A stretch of 64,000 nucleotides of DNA. Source: RGIG4140 sp045638265 (GTDB lineage: Bacteria; Pseudomonadota; Alphaproteobacteria; CAAHEQ01; UBA3637). The stretch spans positions 186,001 through 250,000 of the forward strand of contig JAZUBA010000044.1 in assembly GCA_045638265.1 (NCBI GenBank). The letters are read 5' to 3'. The notes beneath the pieces are model-generated. The model saw only the letters and a list, made by a program, of their open reading frames with translations, was not told the origin of the DNA and made no database searches. Position numbers and translations under genes: made by a program. Shown in pieces: positions 17,978 to 26,447 of the stretch. Within the stretch, counting starts at the first letter, position 1. Each line of letters begins with the position of its first letter.

Positions 17978-17991
17978 CTTTATCCAATGAA

Positions 17992-18561
17992 TTAAAATTG
18001 AACACGCATACCTAAAAGGAAATCATTTGATGTTACTTTTATATCAAACGGTTTACCGTAATCAACATATTTATACATCGCATCAACACTGATTCTATCT
18101 GTTACTTTAACATTGACACCAGCACCGGCATTCCATGTGAACGTGGTGTCGTTACCATCTTCAAATTTATAGCCTAAAACTGTTGCCTCATAATTACTAA
18201 AAGCAACACCACCGCCTACATTAACAAAAGGTGTTACAGGTGTTTGTGTTGGAATATCAACATATAATTGTCCTGTAAGAGCATTTGTGTTCCAGTCTAT
18301 ATCTGCTAATCCTTCAATAGATCCGCTTTTAAATGTATAATCTAGCTCTGTTCTTAAATAATCATTGACTCTATATCCTGCACCAATACCTAAATTGGCA
18401 ACATTATGATCCTCAACATTAAAATCACTCATATCCATAGCAGATATACCAGCTTTAACAGATACATAAGCTTTACTTGATTGTCCGACTTTTTGTTCTT
18501 CTGCTGCCAAAAGCGATGTAGATAACAAACAAGCGACACCTATTAATAAAAATTTTTTCAT
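17992..18561 (-). CDS. outer-membrane beta-barrel protein (OmpA-like barrel)
   Basis: 189 residues with a signal peptide (MKKFLLIGVACLLSTSLLA, cleaved near residue 20) and a single small barrel domain of eight predicted strands: YVSVKAGISAMDM, GIGAGYRVNDYLRTELDYTF, GQLYVDIPTQTPVTPFVNVGG (strands in series), ending in DFLLGMRVQF with the terminal Phe of outer-membrane proteins. It resembles the Opacity/OmpW-type 'outer membrane protein beta-barrel' families. AAAGGAAG precedes the ATG. A candidate structured RNA with its own terminator lies just upstream, so the gene may be attenuated or have its own promoter. Confidence 0.85.
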   Translation of the reverse strand: MKKFLLIGVACLLSTSLLAAEEQKVGQSSKAYVSVKAGISAMDMSDFNVEDHNVANLGIGAGYRVNDYLRTELDYTFKSGSIEGLADIDWNTNALTGQLYVDIPTQTPVTPFVNVGGGVAFSNYEATVLGYKFEDGNDTTFTWNAGAGVNVKVTDRISVDAMYKYVDYGKPFDIKVTSNDFLLGMRVQF

Positions 18562-18592
18562 AATAATTTCTTCCTTTCTTTCTTATAAATTA

Positions 18593-18779
18593 TAAAAAAA
18601 ATCGCCATGATGAAAGGCGACTGGAAGTTCGAAACTATTATTCCATAGTGTTGTGTATTGACCAAAATGGCTATTAAACAACCTTCCAGTCATATAACTG
18701 AAAGGTGTGAATTTTTTTTGTCCTTCACAAGACAGGAATAAGAGGTTTCGACACCCCAAAGCACTCATCAAATGCTTCA
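18593..18779 (-). ncRNA. candidate structured small RNA (or long attenuator leader)
   Basis: On the minus strand a promoter (18786-18814) is followed by about 185 nt with strong pairing and then an intrinsic terminator (18593-18620: TCGCC/GGCGA stem and a U-run). Pairings visible: CGAAAC (18745-18750 on minus) with GTTTCG (18630-18635), extended by TTATTCC with GGAATAA; an internal 9-bp hairpin between 18697-18705 and 18682-18690; and a 5' hairpin AAGCA/TGCTT. The size is that of a 6S-type RNA but I cannot match the consensus, and it lies directly upstream of the beta-barrel gene, so a regulatory leader is the alternative. The short frame across it starts with TTG at the predicted 5' end and is unlikely to be translated. 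Confidence 0.5.
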
Positions 18780-18785
18780 AGGAGA

Positions 18786-18814
18786 AATTTACAAAAATTT
18801 TAAATAGTTGTCAA
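18786..18814 (-). promoter_or_regulatory. sigma-70-type promoter of the candidate small RNA
   Basis: Minus strand: consensus TTGACA (18809-18814), a 17-bp spacer, then TAAATT (18786-18791, 4 of 6 to TATAAT). The start would be near 18779, immediately before the structured segment. Confidence 0.6.
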
Positions 18815-18864
18815 CAAGAAAAATTATAAAAAAAATTCATATTTTTAATTTTAAAATTAAAACA

Positions 18865-20754
18865 TCAAGCTTTGGTATGTTGTTTTGATACCGGAATGGG
18901 GCATCCTGACATCCAAGCACAAACAATACCATTTAAAACTTTTCGCCTGACATTTTGAGATGGTAGTTGAAGTGCATTATTAATAGACATAATATATGGT
19001 TCTAAATCTTTCACTTCGTAATACGAATTATCATTTAAAGATTCTCCGGACAAACACATCTCTTGAAATGTAATTGCAAACAGATATAAATCCTGCAAAA
19101 TTTGAGGATTTAATTTCTCTTTGTTTTTTGATTGCTTATATTGAAATGCCGACAAAAAAACATCCTTATCGGGATCGTTATCTACCGATACAGTTAAAAA
19201 GGGATACATTTTTTCAAAATCTATCGGTTCATTTTGAACCGTCTTTTGATTGGGATAATACTCATATAATCCAGTTTGATATTTTCTTTCAATATTGTCT
19301 GAAATTTTTTCAACAATGCAAAAAACTTCGCCATACATATCTTGTGCTTTTTGAGCCAAATTTTTATCCATTTTTGTATGACACAATGTATTTCTTAATT
19401 CCACGGCATCTGCTAATTTTTTATTTTCATCTGCCGTAATCATACCTAACTTTAAAAAAATGTTTGGTTGATTCGGGTTTAAATTTGCCTGTTTAACACA
19501 AATATCACGTAAAGCCTTTCGTGCATCCATTAAAAGAATCAACATTCTGGCACTGGCTGTAAAATCCTCTTCTTTAATTGATTGAATTTTTTGCTGAATA
19601 GCTATTTCATCTTTATTTAACAATTTAGCTAAATACTTTGACATATTCAAAACAAAATTCGTCATATAATTAATATCATTCGCACTATTTGTTTTATCAC
19701 CCATTGGTCTGAAATTATATTCCATCGGATGAGCTAATTGATTGCGAATAGTCAAATATTGTTGCATCTGTTGAATTTCTGTTGTTGAAAACAACTGTTT
19801 TAATCCGTTTATTTTATTGATATCCTCAAAAACATCAGTACTATTGGCAAGTGCTGAATCTTGTTTTAATTTCTGAACAAGCATACAAAATGTTTCTATG
19901 GCAAGAATGTTAAACTGCTCCAACAAATTTTCACCTTGTCGTTTAGCATATTCCATTCTCATTTTTTTGCTTTCTGCATCCATCATTTTTTGAGAACAAT
20001 TCTTTCCGAGTTTCTGATAGATTTGTTGTGCAAAAGCAATCATATAAAACAACTTATCTGCCACAAGCTTATTCTTTGACAAATAATCAAAAAAACTTTT
20101 ATCCGTTAAAAAAGTTGCACGAACCATTAAATCATCATTTATCCAAATTTGATGATATACCGGTTTTGACGGTTTTGAACGTGAAGCCAAAACACTCACT
20201 TTTTCCTGAGATGCATACAGACCTAATTGATTGGTATCCCATATTGGAAAAAACGATTCAAATACCGTATAATTCAAACCATAACATCGTTGTCCGACCG
20301 GCACTTTTGCTTTACGATTATATAAATTAAGGCGTCCGGCAGAATCATAGGAACGAGCATTTTCTTTTTGCGAAGCCAATACAATTTCAAAATCTCCCAT
20401 CAATATCGCTTTTCTAACTTCTAACTTTGCCAGACTTTTATTATCAGCAATCTGATAAATATTATAAGATGTTTGTTTCAACAACCGCTCAACGTCCATT
20501 TCATAATATTTTTTCAGATGAGGATTCTTTTCTTGATTAATTCTTTTTTTCAATTCACCTAAATAACAACGCATTTTTTGAGCATATTTTTGGGCGCGTT
20601 CTGTCGCAATATTTAAAAACGTATCAAAATCCGTTAAATTTTGAACTAATTGATATCGTTTGACTAAATATTGATATTGTGCAAGATTATAACAAATCAA
20701 ATCTAATGTTTCATCAACATTTATTGATGGCGTTGTATTGTTTTGTTGCTTCAT
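18865..20754 (-). CDS. protein of unknown function with two HEPN-like RX4H motifs
   Basis: A 629-residue soluble, largely helical protein that I do not recognise. Two RNxxxH motifs stand out: RNQLAH at about residue 336 and RNTLCH at about residue 455, each in a helical context (YLTIRNQLAHPMEY, VELRNTLCHTKMD). RX4-6H is the catalytic signature of HEPN-superfamily ribonucleases. There is no signal peptide or membrane segment. It starts 14 bp after the stop codon of the ankyrin gene with no Shine-Dalgarno, which suggests translational coupling. The HEPN assignment is a motif-level inference; the rest of the domain may be only scaffold. Confidence 0.6.
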   Translation of the reverse strand: MKQQNNTTPSINVDETLDLICYNLAQYQYLVKRYQLVQNLTDFDTFLNIATERAQKYAQKMRCYLGELKKRINQEKNPHLKKYYEMDVERLLKQTSYNIYQIADNKSLAKLEVRKAILMGDFEIVLASQKENARSYDSAGRLNLYNRKAKVPVGQRCYGLNYTVFESFFPIWDTNQLGLYASQEKVSVLASRSKPSKPVYHQIWINDDLMVRATFLTDKSFFDYLSKNKLVADKLFYMIAFAQQIYQKLGKNCSQKMMDAESKKMRMEYAKRQGENLLEQFNILAIETFCMLVQKLKQDSALANSTDVFEDINKINGLKQLFSTTEIQQMQQYLTIRNQLAHPMEYNFRPMGDKTNSANDINYMTNFVLNMSKYLAKLLNKDEIAIQQKIQSIKEEDFTASARMLILLMDARKALRDICVKQANLNPNQPNIFLKLGMITADENKKLADAVELRNTLCHTKMDKNLAQKAQDMYGEVFCIVEKISDNIERKYQTGLYEYYPNQKTVQNEPIDFEKMYPFLTVSVDNDPDKDVFLSAFQYKQSKNKEKLNPQILQDLYLFAITFQEMCLSGESLNDNSYYEVKDLEPYIMSINNALQLPSQNVRRKVLNGIVCAWMSGCPIPVSKQHTKA

Positions 20755-20768
20755 TTTTTTGATTTTTA

Positions 20769-22442
20769 TTACCCGTTTTGACGATTATTATCTGCCATCA
20801 AACGCATATGTGTTTTTTGCATCAGCGATAATTGTTTGGACACCAAACGCAATAATTCTTTATCTTTTTTCTGAAACAGCATTTTACGAGCAGAAATGCC
20901 TTTTTTGTTTTTATAATGAATGTTTTTTTCTTCTCGTAATAAACGTGTCATAATTGATTTTGATTTATTTTGTTCCAAAGCAACCATTAACGGTGTATTA
21001 CCCTCTTCATTTGTTTGTGAAACATCTGCACCTGCCTGAATAAGCAAATCAACAATATTCGGATTATTTACCATAACAGCTGTTTCCAAAGGCGACTTAC
21101 CGTAACAAATTAAATTGGCATCAACACCGGCATCTAACAACTTTTCAACTAATTTTGTTTTGTTTGCTGAAATTGCCGTCAATAAAAGTGTTCCCTCTTT
21201 TAAGCCTGTATAACGACAATCTAACATATCATTTATATTCATTGGTTGCGGATAAGTGCTGTGTTTTTTTAAACTATCTTTAAAGACTTCTATAATACAC
21301 GGCATATTCTCGGTTTCAATCACTGTTGACAATGTTTTTGAATCAACCGTTGCCCCTTGTTTTATTAACTGATGAATTAAATGAACGGATTGAGCACCGA
21401 TTGCCATATCCAGTGCCGTATGCCCTAAATTATTTTGGTCATTGATATTTGTACTTTTTTTAATAATTTCTTTCATAAAAGTTAAATTATTTTCCATTTT
21501 GGGATGAATGGCATACATAAGAACTGTATTTCTGTTACTATCCATATCATCAATGACGGCATCATAGTCAATCAAATATTGCGCAACTTCATACTGTTGA
21601 TTAGAAAGCGCATACATTAACGGCGTTCGTTCATAACTATCTTTTTTAAATATATCTGCCCCTGCCCGCATTAATTTATCGGTCAGTTTGATTAAGCCGT
21701 TCTGACTTGCTATATGGACAGCCGATTGACCGTCAACATTCACAGCATTTATATTTTCTTCACAAGAAAGTATCTTATCAACGACTTTTTCATCCAATTC
21801 ACCCATAAAATTCATGGCATACATTAAAACGGTATTTCCGGCGTTATCTACTTCCGTCAAAGAAGCACCAAACTCAATTAATTTTTCGGCAATAATAAAT
21901 TTATTATTTTCCAACGCATACATCAACGGCGTTTTACCTTGATTATCTTTGACATCTAATTCAGCACCGTTCCCAATCAACGTATTAATCACTTCATAAT
22001 AACTTGTTTTCATATCACCGCCAAGAGCATTCATTAAAGGCGTACGACCTTCCGAATCCCGATTTTCAATATCAGCACCGGCAACAATCAATTCCTCAAT
22101 TAATTTAGGAGAGACGTTAAATTGAGATTTTAAAGCTATATTTAAGATATTTTCACCTTTTGGCGTAACTTTTGTTACATCTGCGCCGTTTTGAAGTAAA
22201 AAATAGGCTAATTTATTCCGAATATGACGATTCCAATTATAACCGTCACTATGTTTATTACCATCATCAAAAATACACATCAAAGGTGTATAACCGTTTT
22301 TATTGGTTTCATTTATATCACAACCTGAAAAAAGCAAATCATCAATCTTTTCAAAATTACCACTACTGCAATTATGGCACAATATTGTGTTATTTTTGTG
22401 TGATTTTGCCTCGTATACAATATCTTCTTCATTCATTAACAT
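20769..22442 (-). CDS. ankyrin-repeat protein (557 aa)
   Basis: Residues about 15-535 are ankyrin repeats (about fourteen), for example DINETNKNGYTPLMCIF, NRDSEGRTPLMNALGG, DVKDNQGKTPLMYALENN, VSQTNEEGNTPLMVALEQN. Most carry the TPLM variant of the canonical TPLH turn. No signal peptide or membrane segment is visible, so it is probably cytoplasmic or exported by a dedicated route. AAGGAGA precedes the start. It is the first gene of a two-gene unit with the RX4H protein, suggesting a physical or regulatory pair. A second ankyrin protein is at 44955. Confidence 0.85.
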   Translation of the reverse strand: MLMNEEDIVYEAKSHKNNTILCHNCSSGNFEKIDDLLFSGCDINETNKNGYTPLMCIFDDGNKHSDGYNWNRHIRNKLAYFLLQNGADVTKVTPKGENILNIALKSQFNVSPKLIEELIVAGADIENRDSEGRTPLMNALGGDMKTSYYEVINTLIGNGAELDVKDNQGKTPLMYALENNKFIIAEKLIEFGASLTEVDNAGNTVLMYAMNFMGELDEKVVDKILSCEENINAVNVDGQSAVHIASQNGLIKLTDKLMRAGADIFKKDSYERTPLMYALSNQQYEVAQYLIDYDAVIDDMDSNRNTVLMYAIHPKMENNLTFMKEIIKKSTNINDQNNLGHTALDMAIGAQSVHLIHQLIKQGATVDSKTLSTVIETENMPCIIEVFKDSLKKHSTYPQPMNINDMLDCRYTGLKEGTLLLTAISANKTKLVEKLLDAGVDANLICYGKSPLETAVMVNNPNIVDLLIQAGADVSQTNEEGNTPLMVALEQNKSKSIMTRLLREEKNIHYKNKKGISARKMLFQKKDKELLRLVSKQLSLMQKTHMRLMADNNRQNG

Positions 22443-22549
22443 TGTTCCAGTCTCCTTATGATATTTAAATTTATCCCCATTGTATCCTAAAATATCAATT
22501 TTGTCAATAATTATATTTAATATATTGTTTAATTTTTCAGATAATAAAA

Positions 22550-22577
22550 CAACGCCTTCTTTAAACAGAAAGCGTTG
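22550..22577 (-). terminator. intrinsic terminator of the porin-like gene
   Basis: CAACGC(C)TTCT and AGAAAGCGTTG pair, with a T-rich tract on the minus strand, 25 bp after the stop codon at 22602. Confidence 0.7.
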
Positions 22578-22601
22578 CTATTCAAATACATTGTTTTACA
22601 C

Positions 22602-23696
22602 TTAAATTTTCAGCTGAATACCGGCTATACCAAACCAACGACGGTCATCCATTCCTTTGTTATTTGAAAATTCAAGTTGTCCGACAGAAATAAATCCATC
22701 TAAATACTTTGTAAACTCATATTTGTTAGAAAACATAATATGATTATATGTATCTTTATCAATTAATTCTGCTTGTGAATGCAACCAAGATAATGATGTA
22801 CTGTATTTACCGCATTTATAGGCAACGCCTGTACTAAATGCCTGCGAATCTTTCACCGCAATTTTGTCAGGGAACATAATTCGCTTATAAGCTGCTCCCA
22901 ATGTGATGTTTTTAATACCGACATTAGCTCCTAAACTATATTCTCGGTGATTGGCATCAATTTGTGAATCACCTTTAAAAAAGGTATCATTATGATAATA
23001 CGCAAATCCGGCCGATGCCGTTGCCCAGATATCATTTCCAAAATCATATTGGTATTTAGCCGCCGTAATAATGCCTTTTCCATGATCAATTTTTGTGCTG
23101 TACGGCGCTATTGAATCTGCTTTTTTGTCTTCAGGCTGAACAACGGAAAGTCCCCATGTCAATCCGTTTATTTCGGGAGTTGTATATGAAACTTTCGGAT
23201 CACGGGAATCTGTATACAAATAGGTTAATGTCGGAGCATAAAAGTTTTTAGGTGTTTTGTAGAAATAAGAAATATCCGAATCATCAACATCTAAACTGGA
23301 TACATCAACAGCCCCTTGATGCAAAGCATATCCGACACTGCGTAATTTACCGACATCTAATGACCCCAATTTTTTAGAAGCGATTGTACCATACGCATCA
23401 TAAACTTTTGAAACTTTTTTATCTACAAATCTGTCATCACGCACAATCCGATAAGCAAACTTACCTTTTAACGATAAATCATCCGTAATATTATATTGAG
23501 CCGTTATTTTCGGTTCAGCTTTTAAAACGGTGTTATATTGCATACTTTCTAATTTACCGCTATATACACGGGCATATCCGCCAACGCCCAATTTAAATGT
23601 ATCATTATCTACCACATAATATTCAGCTATTGTCGGCAAAGAGAGCGTCAACACGCCCATCGTAGCCAACACATAAGAAAATGATTTTACAAACAT
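22602..23696 (-). CDS. porin-like outer-membrane beta-barrel protein
   Basis: 364 residues from the ATG at 23696, which has GGAG upstream; an open extension of 11 codons lacks a signal. A signal peptide (MFVKSFSYVLATMGVLTLSL...) precedes a barrel-type sequence with alternating strands throughout: VGGYARVYSGKLESMQYN, ITDDLSLKGKFAYRIV, GTIASKKLGSLDVGKLRSVG, LGANVGIKNITLGAAYKRI, and an end WFGIAGIQLKI. The pattern resembles Gram-negative general porins, with a likely eyelet loop near residues 120-150 (SSLDVDDSDISYFY). Substrate unknown. Confidence 0.8.
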   Translation of the reverse strand: MFVKSFSYVLATMGVLTLSLPTIAEYYVVDNDTFKLGVGGYARVYSGKLESMQYNTVLKAEPKITAQYNITDDLSLKGKFAYRIVRDDRFVDKKVSKVYDAYGTIASKKLGSLDVGKLRSVGYALHQGAVDVSSLDVDDSDISYFYKTPKNFYAPTLTYLYTDSRDPKVSYTTPEINGLTWGLSVVQPEDKKADSIAPYSTKIDHGKGIITAAKYQYDFGNDIWATASAGFAYYHNDTFFKGDSQIDANHREYSLGANVGIKNITLGAAYKRIMFPDKIAVKDSQAFSTGVAYKCGKYSTSLSWLHSQAELIDKDTYNHIMFSNKYEFTKYLDGFISVGQLEFSNNKGMDDRRWFGIAGIQLKI

Positions 23697-23754
23697 AAGC
23701 AACTCCTTTATTCTATGAATATGTAGCATACAATATTACATTTTTAAAATCAAG

Positions 23755-23787
23755 AAAAAACAGTGAACAAGTCCACTGTTTTTTTCT
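23755..23787 (-). terminator. intrinsic terminator after the HdeD-like gene
   Basis: AAAAACAGTG and CACTGTTTTT pair around AACAAGTC, with U-runs. It separates the HdeD-like gene from the porin-like gene. Confidence 0.82.
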
Positions 23788-23808
23788 TATCCGAATAACA
23801 TATATTGA

Positions 23809-24339
23809 TTAATATGCTTTAATAAAACGTCTCATTTCCATCACCCCGTAAATAATCAGATACAAACCGATAATTAAAGTAATGGCAACCGTTCCTATTG
23901 TCGGCATAATTAAAACCAACAAACTGAAAATCAAGCCGGCAATACCCATACCACATAAATACCGCCAATGAGCAATACCGTTTGACCGCATTTCTACGCC
24001 CATTACAATTTCAGCAATACTGTTAAATAATATCCATAATCCAAAAATAACAGGCATACTTGTTGCCGTTGCCGCAATATTGGTTAAAAACAAAACCCCT
24101 ATCATAATATCCAAAATACCTAATGCCAACAGCATATATGAATTTAATTGCTTAAACGACAACAAATAAGCCGTTCCGATAACAATAAAAATAATCCCTA
24201 AAAAAATCGCCGATGTGATTAAAGCACTGATGGGATTAAATAAAACATATACTCCGCTCAACATCAGTAATATACTGATAATTAACAACCATAAACTTTT
24301 GCCGTTTGTTATGGTATCAGGCATTATTGTCTGTGCCAT
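23809..24339 (-). CDS. HdeD-family (DUF308) membrane protein
   Basis: 176 residues made of six membrane helices in three tandem pairs, as in HdeD/DUF308 proteins: LLIISILLMLSGVYVLFNP, IFLGIIFIVIGTAYLLSF, LLALGILDIMIGVLFL, VIFGLWILFNSIAEIVMG, GMGIAGLIFSLLVLIMP, LIIGLYLIIYGVMEM. HdeD of E. coli is linked to acid resistance at high cell density; the mechanism is not known. AAAGGAG precedes the ATG. Single gene, divergent from dnaB. Confidence 0.85.
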   Translation of the reverse strand: MAQTIMPDTITNGKSLWLLIISILLMLSGVYVLFNPISALITSAIFLGIIFIVIGTAYLLSFKQLNSYMLLALGILDIMIGVLFLTNIAATATSMPVIFGLWILFNSIAEIVMGVEMRSNGIAHWRYLCGMGIAGLIFSLLVLIMPTIGTVAITLIIGLYLIIYGVMEMRRFIKAY

Positions 24340-24515
24340 TTTATTCTCCTTTCATTCAATAAAAAAAATCTCTTGTTTATATAAGTTCAAAAAACAAAGA
24401 AACAACCCATTCTTTTGTCAACTGCTTATCCCTCTTCTTATTTTTTTGCTTGCAAAATTCTTATTTTTGTGTATTGTTCATATAAAATTAATGTTTATTG
24501 AAAGGATTAAACGGT

Positions 24516-25970
24516 ATGTTGGAAAATACAATGCGTATCCCCCCACAAAACTTGGAAGCAGAACAAGCATTACTCGGAGCTATTTTATCAAATAACAGAG
24601 CATTGGAACGTGTTTCTGAATTTTTGCGTGCCGAATGTTTTTCAAATCCCGTTCACGGCAAAATTTATGATGCTTGTCGGTTATATATTGAACAAGGCCG
24701 TATTGCCGATCCGATTACATTAAGTGCATTTTTTGAAGGTGATGACGCTCTTAAAGATGTCGGCGGTGCCTCTTATTTAGCACAACTGGCTGCTAATTCA
24801 ACAAACATTATCAACGCAACTGATTACGGTCGTCAGATTTTAGACCGGTATGTTCGCCGTCAAATGATTGCATTAGGAACAGATATTGTTAATGATGCTT
24901 TTGCCATTTCTATTGATGAAGAAGCCATTTCACAAGTTGAACATGCCGAAAAGAGATTATATGAAATTGCCAACTCCGGCGAAATGTCCGGTGGTCCGCA
25001 AGCATTAAATTTAGCCTTACAATCCTCTATTCAATCCGTTCAGCATGCCATGAACTCACCATCAGGTCTGTCAGGGGTAACAACGGGGTTGGTAGATATG
25101 GATAATATGTTAAGCGGTTTACATAATTCCGACTTACTTATTCTTGCCGGTCGTCCTGCCATGGGTAAATCAGCTTTGGCATTAACAATGGCCTATAATG
25201 CCGCCGTAAAATTTGAAGAAGATAATAAAAAACCGGGAGCAGAAAAAAAATCGGTTGCTTTCTTTTCATTGGAAATGTCTGCCGAACAATTGGCATCCCG
25301 TATTTTATCGGCAAAGGCACAAGTCCCCGGACATTTAATGCGTTCAGGGAAAATTACGGATGAACAATTTGATGAACTGGCTGCCGGTGTTGCCTTGTTA
25401 AGCAAATTACCCCTTTATTTAGATGAAACACCGGGGATTACCGTTACCGCCATTAAAAACAGAGCCCGCCGTATGAAACGAGATAAAGAAAAAGGATTGG
25501 GTTTAATTGTCATTGACTATTTACAACTGATTTCCGGTGCCAGCGGACGGTCTGAAAATCGTGTGCAAGAATTATCCGAAATGACACGTCAGCTTAAAAT
25601 TATGGCAAAAGAACTCAATGTTCCCGTATTGGTATTATCCCAACTTTCCCGTTTGGTTGAACAACGGGATAACAAGCGCCCGCAATTATCTGACTTGCGT
25701 GAATCGGGTTCTATTGAACAAGATGCCGATATTGTTATGTTTGTATTCCGTGAAATCTATTATTTACAATCAGACGTTCCCGTTCAAAGAGGGAATGAAA
25801 CACCGGAAAAATTCCAATTACGTTATCAGGAATGGGAAGCCAAAAAAATTGAATTAGCTAATCAGGCAGAAGCCATTATTGCCAAACAACGTCATGGTCC
25901 TGTCGGTACGGTTAAACTTTATTTTAACGGAGAATTCGGTAAATTCGGCAACTTAATGAAAGAGCAATAA
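24516..25970 (+). CDS. dnaB: replicative DNA helicase DnaB
   Basis: 484 residues from the ATG at 24516. An upstream TTG in frame contains the Shine-Dalgarno AAAGGA, so the ATG is the real start. The N-terminal domain is NLEAEQALLGAILSNNRAL; the RecA-like domain has Walker A AGRPAMGKSALALT, Walker B in LGLIVIDYLQLISG, the arginine-finger region and SQLSRLVEQR...DLRESGSIEQDAD. It is the hexameric 5'-3' helicase at the fork. No intein is visible. The end overlaps the start context of the DUF192 gene (3 bp apart). Confidence 0.97.
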   Translation: MLENTMRIPPQNLEAEQALLGAILSNNRALERVSEFLRAECFSNPVHGKIYDACRLYIEQGRIADPITLSAFFEGDDALKDVGGASYLAQLAANSTNIINATDYGRQILDRYVRRQMIALGTDIVNDAFAISIDEEAISQVEHAEKRLYEIANSGEMSGGPQALNLALQSSIQSVQHAMNSPSGLSGVTTGLVDMDNMLSGLHNSDLLILAGRPAMGKSALALTMAYNAAVKFEEDNKKPGAEKKSVAFFSLEMSAEQLASRILSAKAQVPGHLMRSGKITDEQFDELAAGVALLSKLPLYLDETPGITVTAIKNRARRMKRDKEKGLGLIVIDYLQLISGASGRSENRVQELSEMTRQLKIMAKELNVPVLVLSQLSRLVEQRDNKRPQLSDLRESGSIEQDADIVMFVFREIYYLQSDVPVQRGNETPEKFQLRYQEWEAKKIELANQAEAIIAKQRHGPVGTVKLYFNGEFGKFGNLMKEQ

Positions 25971-25973
25971 AAC

Positions 25974-26432
25974 ATGAAAAAAACTTCATTTTATTGTCTG
26001 ATTATCTTGCTTTTTACCTTATTGGGAATTGGATTATATTATCTGCATCATCAATATACCGATGCTATCTTTATTCAAACACCTGAACATAAAATCAGAT
26101 TATCTTATGAAGTTGCCGATACACCAGAAAAACAAACCATCGGTTTAATGTATCGTCAAAAAATTCCTGATGATTACGGCATGATTTTTTTATTTCCTGA
26201 AACAAAAATAATTTATATGTGGATGAAAAACACATATATCCCGTTAGATATGATATTTTTTGATGAGACAGGCAAAATTACACATATTCACCAAAATGCA
26301 AAGCCCCATGATTTATCAATCATTTCATCAGAAAACCCTGCAAAAGGCGTGATTGAAGTCAACGCCGGTTTTGTAAATACGCACAAAATAGCCGTCGGAC
26401 ATCAGGTTATCCTCTCGGCAATAAACAATTAA
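25974..26432 (+). CDS. DUF192 periplasmic protein
   Basis: 152 residues: an N-terminal membrane anchor or signal (FYCLIILLFTLLGIGLYYL) and a DUF192 domain (residues about 35-148) with the family blocks EKQTIGLMYRQKIPDDYGMIF, MWMKNTYIPLDMIFFD and GVIEVNAGFV (each in sequence). The small beta-barrel domain has no established reaction. It starts 3 bp after dnaB and is followed by lnt 15 bp downstream, so cotranscription is likely. Confidence 0.85.
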   Translation: MKKTSFYCLIILLFTLLGIGLYYLHHQYTDAIFIQTPEHKIRLSYEVADTPEKQTIGLMYRQKIPDDYGMIFLFPETKIIYMWMKNTYIPLDMIFFDETGKITHIHQNAKPHDLSIISSENPAKGVIEVNAGFVNTHKIAVGHQVILSAINN

Positions 26433-26447
26433 CATAAAGGACCTATC

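Noticed and set aside
18583..18780. 65-codon frame through the structured RNA candidate
   Set aside because: It starts with TTG at the predicted transcript 5' end, has no Shine-Dalgarno, and its composition is explained by RNA pairing.
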